From Hirundichthys speculiger (lineage: Eukaryota; Chordata; Actinopteri; Beloniformes; Exocoetidae), in NCBI GenBank assembly GCA_018398805.1, contig JAGFBZ010001939.1, positions 1 through 64,000 of the forward strand: a stretch of DNA of 64,000 bases. Direction: 5' to 3'. The position numbers and the translations under genes were made by a program. Shown one piece after another: positions 32,900-45,487 of the stretch (its first letter is position 1; each line of letters starts with the position of its first letter). The notes beneath the pieces were generated by a model. The model was not told the DNA's origin. It did not search any database and saw nothing but the letters and a program-made list of their open reading frames with translations.

Positions 32900-34285
32900 T
32901 AAAGCCGACTTAGCAGGTATTTGAATCAGGAAAGACGGATACGATTTGAAAAAAGGAAGAGAGGAGAACAGAAAAGACAGAGCTGGCAGAAGCAGATTTT
33001 TTTAAAATATTTTTTTAAGTTCATCAGATGATTATTTTAATAATGAAGCCCCATGAACGTCCTGAAGATTAGTCTCAGGCTGATCCTGGTACAATAAAAG
33101 ACAACTCAAAGAGCTTTACAAAGAGAATTAGATGAGAACAGAAAACAAAACCCATAAACATGCAGACTGAAATAACAGAAAAGGACACACACTCACCTGT
33201 TTTCACTAATAAGTGAGATGTGGAAGCAGCCTCTCATTTTAGCTTTTAGCATACGGTAAAACAATGACAAATGTCATAGATGTGGGTTTATTTCAGCTCC
33301 AGGCAGACAAACACGTCAGCGCCTGCTAGCATCCGGCTCTAAACTGGGCCTGAAGTTGTGAAGTGTGTAACCAGCTTGAAGAGTCTGAACATTCAGCTCC
33401 GGAGTAATAACAGCAGAAAATGACCAAACGACACCAGCAGGTAATTCTCCGGATCATTTATCGGCGGGCCAGAGAGCATGCTGGGAACACTTTCTGCTTC
33501 TTAGGCTTGTCTGTGGCTTTTCTACCTGCTCAGCAATATTACAGGATGCATCTCGAAAACCGTCCAGAAATTGCACGTCTGAATGGGTCATTTTTTTCAA
33601 CTCTTAATTTGTGAGACTTTTTTCCAGCTCACGTTTGCCTGCGTGTTGGCGTGGCCGTACATCTGCGTCGACTCAAAACTACAGAAATACACCGGACTGC
33701 AGCCGCAGGGTGGAAATCAGCTCAAGTGGAGCGAATGTGTAATGAGCTGACAAATCTGTGTGATACCGGCCCAGTTCTGTTGAGGCCCGGAAGTCCTGCT
33801 CTCACTCACCGAGAGTAAAAGGCTCGTTTTTTCACACGGCAATTAATTAATGACTTTGCAGTCGGGAGCAGTAAAGGGGTTTCCTCCTGAGGCGATCAGA
33901 CATGGGGAGTTTCATGTCAGCGTGCGACGATGGCGTCACGACAACCGCGGCAGCTGATTTAAGCTGAAAATGTCAGATGGCGAGACGGGGAAGGTCTGAT
34001 ATCTTTAGCGGTTATTTTAATGCTGCGAGGCTTCGTTTGAGCAGCTGCTGGCAGGAGCAGAGAAGTGGGAGTCGGGTCAACCTGCCATCTTTGCTCACTA
34101 TAAGATAATGTCTGTTCCAATAACTAAACCGCCAGGGACGAGCCTGGATGTTTATGTCTCAGCTTTTCTCGCTTACACTCAACGGTTCTGGTAACAAAAG
34201 CTGTGATCGAGTGAACCAGACGCCGGCACTGACTTTAGTTTGGTCTCAGTTTAGTAAAGTAAGATGGTTTCATGAACAAACATGT
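32900..34285. other. No gene seen; intergenic DNA
   Basis: Unassigned short frames. The region 33835-34060 (GGCAATTAATTAATGAC and nearby) is AT-rich and might be conserved non-coding DNA, which cannot be judged from one sequence. Confidence 0.4.
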
Positions 34286-34289
34286 TTAG

Positions 34290-34490
34290 ATGCTCTCGTG
34301 TTACTGGATTTTTGGAGTTTGTGGGAAAACGTTTACACTGATGACTGAAGGTCAGTGGTTCGACCCCCCCAACCCCAACGCTGCCTCGATATGCTCCCCC
34401 AGTATAGTTTCCCTCTGCGATCATGGAACGGTCACGAATGCTGTGAGGCGCTTTGGGAGTGATTGGGGCGAAATGGGAAGCAGTTAGTTG
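34290..34490 (+). repeat. SINE-like repeat, decayed
   Basis: GGTTCGACCCC at 34357-34367 fits a Pol III B box, and TGTGAGGCGCTTTGGGAGTG near 34441-34460 resembles the body of fish tRNA-derived SINEs. An A box and terminal tail are not clear. Confidence 0.45.
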
Positions 34491-34737
34491 AATCTGAGCC
34501 CTGGACGTCGCCAGGGTTTGACCGTCGAGGACATTCAACAAGGTGAAAGCAGGATTCAGACCACCGGCGGGGATGTTCTCACCCTGGACTGTCCAGCGTC
34601 TGTGTCCGGCCCTGCAGGTTTACACACCTGTTTCCACACCTGTCCTCTCAGAGGAGGCTGAGTGTGGCAGCCGCTGTCCAAGGTCCTGAAACTCCACTGG
34701 TGCATCGTGAGCCCTGGGTTTGTTACTGCGCTGCTGT

Positions 34738-35897
34738 GTCCTCTCTCTCTCCTTCTCTCTCTCTGTCTTTCTCTCTCTCCCTCTCTCTTTCTCTCTCTCG
34801 CTCTCTCCCTCTCTCTCTCCATCTTTTTCTCTATCCCGCTCTCTTTCTGTCTCCTTCTCTCTCTTTCTCTCTCTCTCTCTTTCTCTCCTTCTCTCTCTCT
34901 CTTTTATCTATCTCTCTCTTCTTCTTTCTCTTCTCTCTCTCTCTATTCTATCTCTCTCTCTCTTCTCTCTCTTTCTCTCTCTCTCTCTGTTTTCTTATCT
35001 CATTTTCTTTCTCTTATCTCTCTATTCCTTCTCTCTAGATTATAGTCTTTTCTATATCTCTTTCGGTCTCCTTAAAGTCTCTATATCTAATCTGATCTCT
35101 CGCTCCTTTATCGTTGCTCTCTTTTCTCTCTTCTTCTCTATCTCTCTTAGAGTCTTTCTATCTCTCTTATCTCTTAAAGGTCTCTCTTTTCCTCTCTCTC
35201 TCTATTTCCTATTGGTCTTCGCTTCTCTCTCTCCTTTTCTGATATCTCTCTCTTGTCTCTCTCTCTCCTCTCTCTCCTCTCTCTTCTCTTCTCTATAGAT
35301 TCTCCTCTCTTTCTCTTCTCTTCTAGCTTCTCTTCTCTTTTCGGATCTCCCTCTCTCTCTCGTCTTCTCTCTATCTCTCTCTTCTCTCTCTCTCATCTCT
35401 CTTCTCTCGGTCATTCGCTCCTTCTAGATCTTCTCTAGAGGATCTCTTCGTTTCTCTGCTCTTTTTTCTCATCCCTCTTTCATCTTATATATGCTCCCTC
35501 TCTATCTCTGAGAGCTCTCTCTCTTCAGATCTCTTTCTCTCTCTCTCTCTCTCCTTCTCTCTCCTTCTCTTATCTCTATATCTATCTCTTCTCTTCTCCT
35601 CTCTACTCTATCTCTATTCTCTTCTCTCTTCTATTTCTCTCTTCTCTTCTTTCTATCTCTTTAGCTTCTTCTCTCTCTCCGAAGGTCTCTCTCTCTCCGC
35701 TCTCTTCTATCTCTTCATCTCTCTCTCTTCTCTTTCTCTCTCTCTCTTCTCTTCTCTCTTTCCTCCGTATGTTGATCTCGAGCTCCTCTCTCTCTCGAGA
35801 CGCTCTCTCTTCTCTCCTTCTCTTCTCTCTCTTTCTCATCTCCTATCTCTCTCTCTCCTCTCTCTCTCTCTCCCCCCCCCAACTCTCTCTCTCTCAG
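34738..35897. repeat. 1.16-kb polypyrimidine (CT)n tract
   Basis: The plus strand is almost purely C and T, as TCTCTC runs broken by TTCT, TATC and occasional purines, ending in a C run at 35870-35880. All frames across it (Ser/Leu/Phe-rich on plus, Arg/Glu-rich on minus) are artefacts of the repeat. Confidence 0.97.
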
Positions 35898-37140
35898 ATT
35901 GATTGCTTCTGAGTCATAGCTTCCAGTATGTTGTTTTATTTCTCCTCTTCAACTATTCCAGTGTTTCTTTAAAAGACACTGACGTCCCAGTTTGGAAAGT
36001 GATTTATTTTATTGTTTGCTGTTGTTGTTATGAGCTCGGTGAGTCTGGTAAACCTACGGAGCGCTGGCTCTTTCAGATGATCTTGTTGTGGGTTTTTCTG
36101 CAGTTCTTCTCCCCACTGGGACCGTTGCCGGTAAACACCACTAATAGCGGGTTAGCATTAAGCTCCCTCCCGTTCTGGTGTTAAGAGCTGCTGTCTGATT
36201 TGGACCGTGATGCCTGCTGGTCCTGCCAGAACATGAATGCTGTTGCTGCTGTGGTGCAACAACGCTGATGTTTTGCTTTGCTCTGGGTTGCTTTCGTAGC
36301 TCGCGTTAATTAGTTTCCTTTGCTTTAAATGACTTTGTTTTGTTAGCATTTTACTCTCATCATTCTGCGCTCTTAAAACTCTGCCTTGTAAATAAACTTC
36401 CTAATTGGACACAAAGAGTTCTTATGAAATTTTAATGTTTATCTGACTTCATAGTCGACCTGTATGTGGCAGATTACTGTTTTTTATACTATGTAAAAGT
36501 CTTTTTTTCAGTTTTTAGACACTGTTTTCAGAGTATTGTTCAACCGGAGTACATTCTCTGATTGAGAAATTGTATTTTATTTGCGTTCCACTGGCAGCAT
36601 GGCTTTTGTTACAGCAGCTGATCTCTAGCGCACTTTAGCGTTTGGTTAACTGCCGCGAGTCTCTTTTGTTTAGTTTCTTTTGTTAATTGAGTTTTTGTTT
36701 GTTTTGCAGCAGCTGAAGGCTTGGAGCTTCCGTCGGTGCTGCTTTCTCTGCTTTCTCATCCCTGCTGTGCCTCTAGTTTTCTGAAACTTTGTTTTAAATG
36801 GTTTCAACCGGATTTATGAATTAAAATCACTCATTATTTGGAGCTACATCTCTTGAAGTGGTAATGGATTGTTCTTTCTGTACTTACGCCACAATCTCAA
36901 TAGTTCATCAAATGTCATTTTCTGAAAGTAACAATAACTTCCTGAATGGGTGCATAATTTAGATAATAAACCTCACTATTACTGTTGATTAGCTGGTTTT
37001 TGATTCTGTTTAACCTTAAATCATGTGATTTTACTAATCCGTCCTTATTCACCCACATGACTTTAAAATCTCTTCATGTGTTGATGATCCTACAGGACAT
37101 TAAATAACCCTCAACCCCCCCAGTAAACACACACAGTTAG
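35898..37140. other. No gene seen; AT-rich intergenic DNA
   Basis: No recognised domain, RNA gene or repeat terminus. Short T-rich stretches only. Confidence 0.4.
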
Positions 37141-37154
37141 AATTATTCATATTT

Positions 37155-37535
37155 TTCTTTCTCAGGTAATGTCCTGAGAAAGATCCTCTACACACAGAGG
37201 ATGACGGGTCACCAGCTGTGCTAATGGTATGAAGTGGTGTAAGACTTCCTGTCCTCTATGTGAGGAGGGAACATTACTGGGCTCGTGAGTATCTGTCCAT
37301 CTACATTACATTCGCATCACACTGTTTACATCCTCGTGTTTGGGTCCAGCCAGATGGCTGTCCTTCACGAGCCTGTTTCTCCTGGAGGTTTCTTCCTGTT
37401 CATGGGGAGTTTTCTCGTTCACCGTCTCCACACGCCTGTTCAGGACAAGAGGTTGAATCAAAGTGTTCTCCTTCGCCGGGCTGTTTGTTTTCTGTTTGTT
37501 GTTGATCCTATACAGATAAACTGAATTAATTAAGA
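37155..37535 (+). repeat. Teleost retroposon copy, decayed
   Basis: CTGGAGGTTTCTTCCTGTTC and GGGAGTTTTCTCGTTCACCG, preceded by CCAGCCAGATGGCTGTCC, match the well-known 3' region of an abundant fish LINE/SINE family. It ends in a TACAGATAAACTGAATTAAT tail. The frames 37260-37524 are incidental. Confidence 0.65.
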
Positions 37536-37904
37536 GTTAGTCTTTATTTCACGTCGTCCTTTCCCTTGAAGACATGCTTCGCCAGATCATGTGTGTTGCT
37601 CTGACATATACAAGTGTTGAGCAGAGTAAATTTCTTCGTCTTGGCTTGGTGTCCAAATGGTGAAATGGGTCCGACGGTTCCTTCAGAACAATGGGAGCGT
37701 TTCAGAAGTCTTTCACTTGCGCTTTACAGTGGTACCTCTACTTACGAAATTCTGGAAGTAGTTTCGTAATCTGAAACTTTCGTAAGTAGAGATGCGTTTT
37801 TCCATGTAAATGTCCTAATCTGTTCCAAGCCCCCCAAAATTCGAACATAATTTTGTTATAAATTATAAATGATACATGAAATTACATAAAAACCTGTAAG
37901 AAAT

Positions 37905-38145
37905 ACATGTTAGAACTAGAAAAGCAGTCGGAGAGCGCAGACCTCCACCAAGTGCAACAATTATCGAAAATTTGAAAGTGATCCAGAATCCAGGATTTTT
38001 TCCGGATCACACCCAAAATGAAATCAGTTCTTCCTTTTCACATTTCTGACAACTCCTGAAAAATCCATCCATAACTTTTTGAGTTATCTTGAACAGACAG
38101 ATACACGCCGGCAAAAACACAACCTCCTTGGAGGAGGTAATAATT
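37905..38145 (-). repeat. Nested interspersed repeat of unknown class
   Basis: On the minus strand TTACCTCCTCCAAGGAGGTT is followed by TGTATCTGTCTGTTCAAGAT and AACTCAAAAAGTTATGGATG, phrases found in abundant animal repeats. Its ends and TSD are not clear. Confidence 0.5.
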
Positions 38146-38444
38146 GTTTGTTTACCTGGGTTGCTGGGTTACGCTCATACAGACAAGGGGCCCTCCTAGC
38201 CAATGGGATGCCAGGAAGATGCTAAGCGATAGCCAATTGAAGAGCAGCTCGGACGCACTGCTTTCAAACTGAGATACAGAGCCGACAAATATGTTTACGT
38301 TCGGTAAACTCTGGGAGCTGCGACTAGCAGCACTACTGTATTTTCGCCTTTCGTATCCTGAAATTTCTTTCGTAACTAGAGGCAATATTTTCCCGTTGAG
38401 GCGTTTCGTAATCTGAAAATTTCGTAAGAAGAGAAGTTCGTAAG

Positions 38445-38801
38445 CAGGGGCGATTCTAGCCTCGCCCATGCTTGGTTCACAGCAACTAAGCAGATTCTCA
38501 GTGTGTGTATTATGTTGGACGACGGGCTGTGGTCCTACAGAGCGGTGCAGATAACTTTGAAGAAGAGAAGTAACGTTAGTGAGAAGAGGACGATACCATT
38601 AGGCGGGGTCGTTTTCATTTTCATTCTTAAAATATAAACTTAAACCACAAACTATGGATTAAGTTTTGGACATTATCTAGGCCTGTCAAATGCAAACTAA
38701 AATTTTAGAATAACAATATTTCTTACTCCAGGTTTTTGGGGTGCTGAATTTCAATTTAGGGGTGCTGAAGCACCCCTAGAAAAGGGCTAGCCTCGCCCAT
38801 G
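38445..38801. mobile_element. Nested hAT-type MITE, 357 bp
   Basis: It begins CAGGGGCGATTCTAGCC and ends GGCTAGCCTCGCCCATG (inverted repeat with a few mismatches), with TSD TTCGTAAG / TTTGTAAG (7 of 8) at 38437-38444 and 38802-38809. Removing it restores the Tigger-like right terminus. A 15-bp direct repeat, CTAGCCTCGCCCATG, occurs near both ends. Confidence 0.82.
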
Positions 38802-38831
38802 TTTGTAAGTAGAGGTACCACTGTACTTCCC

Positions 38832-40915
38832 AAACCTCTCCTCTGGTTTTGTTCTTTTATTGAGACTCAAAGACAGACATACAGAGAGAGACGTATTGAC
38901 TCCACACCCCGTTTTTTTCAGATGCACAAACCCTTGTTCTTCAGGCCTGGACCCGTTGGTCAGTATCTCATTCCCATGAGATTATCATCCCATTATCATC
39001 TGCTTTGTGAAACTCGATGAGGCTTCTGTCAAAAACAGACAGGTTGTTGCAGTGATGAGCGCTCCACACAGAGCCGGTCGCTCCTCGCAGAGCTGGTCGC
39101 TCCAACACTTACATGGGGCTCAATGTCAGCCAGAGGTCATAATTGACGAGAACGCCTCCATTTTTTTCATATCGCCGTTCGGCAGTCTTGGTCCGTCTTT
39201 AATTGCTCTTCATATGCTTCCTCTTTAATTGATTTTATTTGATGAAAAAGGATGCTCATGTTTATCCTGCCTGAAATCTGAATCTGAACCAAAGGTGTTA
39301 CCGGAGCAACTGGATCTCAGCCAAGCCAGAGGGGATTAACGGTCGTCTTCCCGTCTTTGCTCAGACATTTGTTTCTCATAACTTCATTAATACTGAAACA
39401 GACACGGACAAATCCGGCGAGTGTTTGCCAGACAAACAGCAGCGTTTGTTTGCTGAGGAACCACAGATCACGTTAATTTAGACGGGACTGATTTAAATCA
39501 CTGGCTAAAGGCAGGTATTCATCCCAAACGCAAGCAGGCTTCAGAATATTCCATCAGCGCTACGAGGAAATGATGAATACTTGACAGAAAACCCCACTGG
39601 GGGGGAGCCTTGCTCGTCGGGTTTATTCGTTTTGATGATAATAAATGTGCCACCTTAATCTAACACGGGCACGGAAGAGGGGCGGTCCTCTGGAGTTCAA
39701 TAATTTCCTGTTGTTTTTGCAGAGAATCGTCGACCACCAGAGAGACGGGGGGGGGGGGGGGGGTGCTGACAAAGGCAGCTGACGTGCGCTCGTCTCTGGA
39801 GGAGAGCGCACAGCTGTTAATTACCAGCGAAGGAAAGTCCCAGGGATTTCAGACTCAAGGACGACGAAATGTGAGAAAGCAACAAAAAAGCGGCTGAACA
39901 GAGAACCCCAGAGGATGTGTTAGCGTGCAATTAAACCAGACTTAATGAAGGTAATATTATTGATTTAATTAAGATAATTTTAAATTACATGCAGCCTATC
40001 AACTGTAGAGGTCCGTGTAAAGCTGTTAATGAAGGAAATATTCTTTTGCTGCCCTTATTTATGCTCTCAGCTCTGGTGGAAATACTTTTCTTAATTAAAA
40101 ATGCATGTCAGTGCAGGGCAGGAATAATAAACTCTAACTGTGATGGAAGTAGGCCGTTAATGTTCTGTCGTGGCCCTAAACATTCACTTGAATATTTCAT
40201 GAGCATAAAATGTTGACTTTACTAATGCGGCCGTTTGAAAATGATCATAAATAAGCGATTTCAGCCGAGATACAGAAAGGAAACAACAGTCAAGCAACTA
40301 TCAAGCAACTAAAAAAAACAAAGAAATCAGACAATATCAGGCATTGCATTGTTTAAAGAATGAATTTAAAATCCTAATAAAAGATGATTTTCCATTGTGT
40401 CAGTTAGCATGAAGTATAAATGACCCACATGTGCTATTTAGCAGCAGGAACGTCCATTAATACTGAATGAAAACTGCTGTTTCATCCTGCACAGCTGTAA
40501 AACTGGCTGGAAATTAAAGTCAACAAGGATCCAGCTCTTTGACGCTCCAGCCACGTTTCTTATCTTCATTTTCTGTTGCTACACAGAAAGGTTCTGTAGC
40601 GTCTCTGTCAGGACTGTGTGCTAAATGTAGAAGATGTACGTGAAAATGAAGATCAGTCTGTGCCGTAACCGATGACGAGCTAAAAAGCTAGGAATTTAGA
40701 AAAGAGTTAGAAATTTAATTTGAGGATAACAGGAACAAAAGGCTGTGTTTTATGATCTCTGTATATATTCACTTTGACATTAAGGCCTTTTTAATTGTGA
40801 CCAATGCACTTTAATGTTAAAATTCCAGTTTGTTTTTCTTCACCTTATTGTTTTACGACCTGTTGTACATACTTTAGTCTAAAAAATTGTTCTGCCTGTT
40901 GATTAAAACCAGGCC
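38832..40915. other. No gene seen; intergenic DNA with a 17-base G run at 39747-39763
   Basis: The homopolymer G tract lies at 39747-39763. AT-rich, homeodomain-site-like sequence (TTAATTAC, TTGATTTAATTAAG) occurs at 39810-40000. No exon or repeat terminus was recognised. Confidence 0.45.
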
Positions 40916-41069
40916 TCCTCAGAAATACACTGACTATCACCACCTATATTTAACTAACGGTCTGAGCCTCCTATTGGATAATTACTGCATGGGTTATTAT
41001 CTTTCAGCTGGAAACAAGTTATTTAACCCCAACTGGTGCAATGAGTTGCTTCTCATTTCCTAAACAACC

Positions 41070-42110
41070 ATGTCAAAGACACATCCCGCGGTCGTGGAAA
41101 AGAAGTTAGTCTGTTTGAGAAGGGTCAAATCATTGGCATCAAGCAGAGAAAACATCTAAGGAGATTGCAGAAACAACCAAAATTGGGTTCAGAACTGTCC
41201 AACGCATTATTAAAAACTGGAAGGATAGTGGGCAGACCCATCGTCTTCGAGGAGGAAATGTGGCTGGAAAATAATCCTCAATGAACGTTTGGTGAGATCA
41301 AATCGAAGAAAAACAACAGTAGAACTCAGAGCTGTTTAATAGTGAAAGTAAGAGCATTTCCACATGCACAATGCTAAGGGAACTCCAGGGATTGGGACTG
41401 AACAGCTGTGTAGCCTTAAGAAAACCACTAATCAGTGAGGCTAACTGGAAAAAAAGGCTTCAGTTTTCTAGGGAGCATAAAGATTGGACTCTGGAGCAAT
41501 GGAAGAAGGTCATGTGGTCTGATGAGTCCAGTTTGACCCTGTTCCAGAGTGATGGGAGCATCAGGGTAAGAAGTGATGCTCCCATCATGCCTAGTGCCTA
41601 CTGTACCAGCCTGTGGGGGCAGTGTTCTGATCTGGGGTTGCTGCAGTTGGTCAGGTCCAGGTTCGGCAACAGTATGAGCTCAAAGAACGAGGTCAGCTGA
41701 CTACCTGAATATACTGAATGACCAGGTTATTACATCAATGGAGTTATTCTTCCCTGATGACACGGCCATATTCAAGATGACAATGACAGGAGTCATCGGG
41801 CTCTAATTGTGAAAGACTGGTTCAGGAAGCACGAGACATCATTTTCACACATGGATTGGCCTCCACAGAGTCCAGACCTGAACCCCGTTGAGAATCTTTG
41901 GGATGTGGTGGAGAAGGCTTTGAGCAGGCAATGTAAGAAAACAAGAACTCGGTCCAGCAATGCCACTTCTGACCACACGGGGGTCTCCAGAGCAGCTGTG
42001 TTGCCAATGACAAAACTGTGCCTGGCACATCCTGTAATACCACACGGTCCCACTAGAGGTGCACTCTGTGTGTCAAACCCTGGCAAGAAGTCCCTGCAGA
42101 TGTGATCTGC
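41070..42110 (+). pseudogene. Tc1-like transposase pseudogene
   Basis: From ATG at 41070 the helix-turn-helix part is readable in pieces (SKEIAETTKIGFRTVQRIIK). The frame 41371-41700 holds the first catalytic aspartate (KKVMWSDESSLTLFQSDG, D at 41521). QDDND near 41773 marks the second. The frame 41809-42105 holds [18 protein letters not shown] with the catalytic glutamate at 41890. At least three frame changes and stops make it dead. The C-terminal end past about 41930 has diverged, and terminal repeats were not found. Confidence 0.9.
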
Positions 42111-43250
42111 CGCCCCCATGTGGTCGGAGAGCCTGACGGGAACAGCGGGATCTTAGAACAAGTGGAGGATAACTGAGAATAAGACACCTCTGACACCCGT
42201 TCTGTCTCTGTCTTTGTCTGAAGTATGCATGTTCTTCGCTGACAAGTCAACACAGAAAACGGGGAGAGCATAAATTATTAACCAAGATCATAATGATTTT
42301 ATAAAAGACTAAAGGGAAGGATAATGGGGGAACGGAGGGCTATAAACATGGCGGCTGACTATCTGGATATTAAGTTCATTTTGGATATTTGCATCAAAAA
42401 TGAACTTAAATGGTGCATGTGGGAACACCTCGGACAGAGAGGCAACTGTCTCACAGATATTTAAAGTCAGGTTTCCTCCAACTCTCATTTCCTCTCACAG
42501 TTTCCAGTTACAGACTAAATTAATTATTATTTTGTCTCGTTTTCAGTAGTTTTCCTTCTGCATCTAAACGGAATAATTTGAGTTATATTCTTTCGTATGT
42601 CATGAGGGGACATACGAAAAGTCCTTTTTGAGGTTGCAGAAAAATATGTAAATATCTTAAAAAAGAAAAAAAAAAGTAAAAGTAGACCCTGCTGTGTAAA
42701 ACGTCACTTTTCAAATAGTGAGATAAATCTGTCACATTGCCAGCAGAGAAAGACAGTGATTGAAAAGCATTAATAACACTGCTAAACGAGAACTCCTTCT
42801 AAGTTTTTTTTTTGTCTTTTTTTGTGAACTAACTCAGTAAAGTCATGTGAAACTGTACACTGAAGTTGTGCAGGCTCCAGACACTGATGAGAAATGATGA
42901 AAAACACAATCTGAGGGGTTGTTATCTGCCTCCTGTTTGATTTGTACTCATTATTCTGTTATTCTGCGGCAGTCTTTGACATCACGACGGGTGATCTGTG
43001 ATCTCTCTGTTCACACGGAGTCATTGACGGGCGGTTCTTGTTTTACAACTCGCTGTATCAGTGAAGGACAACTCCAGCGCTGGGTCACTTCATCAAACGA
43101 TGGATGATGGATACGTTCCCTCCACATACGTGAATCTGATCACTGACATCAATTTTCTTCAGTTTCCATTTGGTTTGAAGCATAAACTATATATAAAAGA
43201 GAACTGGACAAACCCTCTGTGATGTCACCCATAGGTTTTTTTCTTTTTTC
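42111..43250. other. No gene seen; AT-rich intergenic DNA
   Basis: No domain-bearing frame or repeat terminus was recognised. Confidence 0.4.
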
Positions 43251-43278
43251 TTTTTTTTTTTTTTTTTTTTTTTTTTTT
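43251..43278. repeat. Poly-T run of 28
   Basis: An uninterrupted T tract just left of the piggyBac element. It may be the A tail of a minus-strand retroposon, but no body is recognisable to its left. Confidence 0.9.
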
Positions 43279-43638
43279 GAAGAATACTCTTGAAGCCTGT
43301 TTTGTTGGGGGTCTAGACGACAGCAGCTTTCCAGGAGCTGCCGAGGCCCAGTTAACCCTTTAAGCCAAAAAGTTGCTAATATTGCGACAAGCAACATTGC
43401 TGACTATAACAAGCTGCATCTATAAATGTGGTGCCGAATCTTGTTACTACTTTTCACCAGGAGATGGCGGACCTGTAATCTGGGAACCATTAACGGTGGT
43501 GGTGCTATTCAAAGTTTGACTGTAAACAGAGTTTGTAAAACACCCTCCGGCGCAGAGATGTGCGGTGAAGCAGTGGTAATAGTGTTGAGCTTAGCGAAAG
43601 CAGAGCAGAGCGAAAGAGTGTTTTTTCATTTACTGACG

Positions 43639-44310
43639 ATGTCAAGACGTCAGTTTACCGTCCATGAAGTACTTTGTCAGGTTCTGGCTAACTCCAATTC
43701 AGAGGAGGAAGACATGCAGTTGTCCAGTGAAGCAGAAACTGACATTAGTAGTGACAGCGAGTCCACACGTCATAGACCACAATCAGAACACAGTATAGCG
43801 GATGCTTCACCTCAGCGTGGTCGGGGTGGAAGCATTCTGCAAACACCAAGCAGGAGACGTGGTTGAGGTGTCAGGGGGGGCTCATAACACTGCAAATATG
43901 AAAAAATGTAGCAGGGATGAAAACAACCGCGGTTGTCCTGGCAAATGCAGGAGAAGCCGCGGGAAAAAACATCACCTCTAATGGCGCACCGGAAATCATG
44001 ATGATGATGATGATGATGGTGATGGCAGCTGAGAGTTCTTAAGAGAAGAGGAAGAGTATTGAAAAGTGGAGCCTAAATTTTGATAAGCCTGTTGGTTTTT
44101 GTGGAGACTATCTGATAAATTCTGAGCCCATTGATTTCATCTCTTTTCCAAATGATCAATTCTGGAGCTTCATCACCAATCAAACAAATAGAAAAGGCCA
44201 CCAGTTCTTTGAAAGGGAAATATTGAAACCAAACTCCAGATTTCATGACTTTATGATGTGATTGTCCCTTGAAATGAAAGCTTTCATTGTGCATGGGGCT
44301 TGAGGAAAAA
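43639..44310 (+). pseudogene. piggyBac transposase N-terminal remnant (PGBD-like)
   Basis: ATG at 43639 opens MSRRQFTVHEVLCQVLANSN, followed by an acidic Ser/Glu/Asp-rich segment, the usual N-terminus of piggyBac-type transposases, ending at 43866. In a different frame near 44124-44290 come EPIDFISFPNDQFWSFI, TNQTNRKGHQFF, NSRFHDFM and, after an in-frame TGA, LEMKAFIVHGA, matching the start of the DDE_Tnp_1_7 domain. The catalytic aspartates are absent. The frame 43426-43866 simply extends upstream of the probable start. Confidence 0.85.
43998..44025. repeat. (ATG)n trinucleotide microsatellite
   Basis: About eight copies of ATG/GAT ending in GGTGATGG, located between the two piggyBac transposase fragments. 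Confidence 0.9.
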
Positions 44311-45487
44311 TCTGAAATTGAGGACTGCTGGGCAGGTTTGGGCAGGTGATGTCACAATAATCAAATTAGATGACAAATCTACTTCCATTCCAAATTTTGG
44401 TTCATACTGAAGATATTTCTGATTTACAGTATGCCTTTATCTCAAACCACTTTAAAGTTATAGTCTTTTGAAACCTTGATATCAAAATTGAACATTTTCC
44501 AATATGGCCGCCACCTTGTGACGTCATAATATGCAAATTGTATGAATAATTTTACTCCCATCACCAGTGTTGGGGTAGTTACTCAAAAAAGTAATCCATT
44601 ACACATTACTAGTTACTTTTTAAAAAAGTAATCCCTTACTTTACTTAGTTACTCACTGCTGAAAGTAACTAGTTACATTACTAGTTACATACTTTTGGAT
44701 TACTCCGCAATATCACCTGAGCTGCACCTAACTTGATTGCCAATGAACAACATATAGTTAGAACTTTATTACTGCAGTGCCCAGATCAGTACAAATGTGT
44801 ATTCTAATAAGGAGGACATACACAAGATCTCTTTTATGCACTTTAATGCAACAAAGCTGAAAAAATGACAGGAACTTGCCAAAAAGGCTACAAGACTTGC
44901 TGTATGCAAAATGTTTCAAAATAAAATTGGGATAAAGCTTTCACTCTAATCTTAATTCACTCAGTAAATGTCTGTTTATACTTCCATGACGTAAGCTCAG
45001 CAAACTGAATTTCTTTACAACATAACTTAAGTCGTCCTTCCAACCACCAGTACAAACAAGTTTGTTTAAATTATATGATTAAATAAAATAAGACAATGGC
45101 TCTCATCACAATATCAGACAATGAATGAGACTTCAAAGGAAAAAAACTTAACACGACATATGAAATGTAATTTGTAATTATGTGAACTATAGCTTTACAG
45201 TAGATTTTTTTCTTCATCCTACTCGACATTCTCATCAAGAAATGGTTATACCTCAGCAGGAGGAGTCTCTCAAACCGTTTGTCAGACAACTGTTCCTCTT
45301 CGGAGTCAGTACCAGGCTGCCAAGGCTAAAAGCCTCTCAACCGGTGCACTAGAGAGTGTGGCTGGTTGTACTTCAGTGATAAAGTCTTATTGTGGGGAAA
45401 CGGTGCAGGATCTCCATCTCTGACCCCGACTGCAAATAGTCAATGACTTCATTTCATGGTTGGGGGGGCTAGATCCTCCTCATCGAA

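Larger units (their letters stand above)
37727..38823. mobile_element. Tigger/pogo-like Tc1-mariner non-autonomous element with two nested repeats
   Basis: The ends are CAGTGGTACCTCTACTTACG and ...GTAAGTAGAGGTACCACTG, a clean terminal inverted repeat, flanked by TA on both sides (37725-37726 and 38824-38825), the Tc1/mariner TSD. CGTAATCTGAAA-type motifs recur inside. No transposase is present. The interior is interrupted at about 37905-38145 and at 38445-38801. Confidence 0.85.

Noticed and set aside
34662..35839. Several 60-190 codon Ser/Leu/Phe-rich and Arg/Glu-rich frames
   Set aside because: They are translations of the CT tract in different frames and have no independent support.
43426..43866. 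146-codon frame taken as a host gene
   Set aside because: The part from 43639 is a piggyBac-type transposase N-terminus inside TTAA-flanked termini. The upstream part is not conserved-looking.
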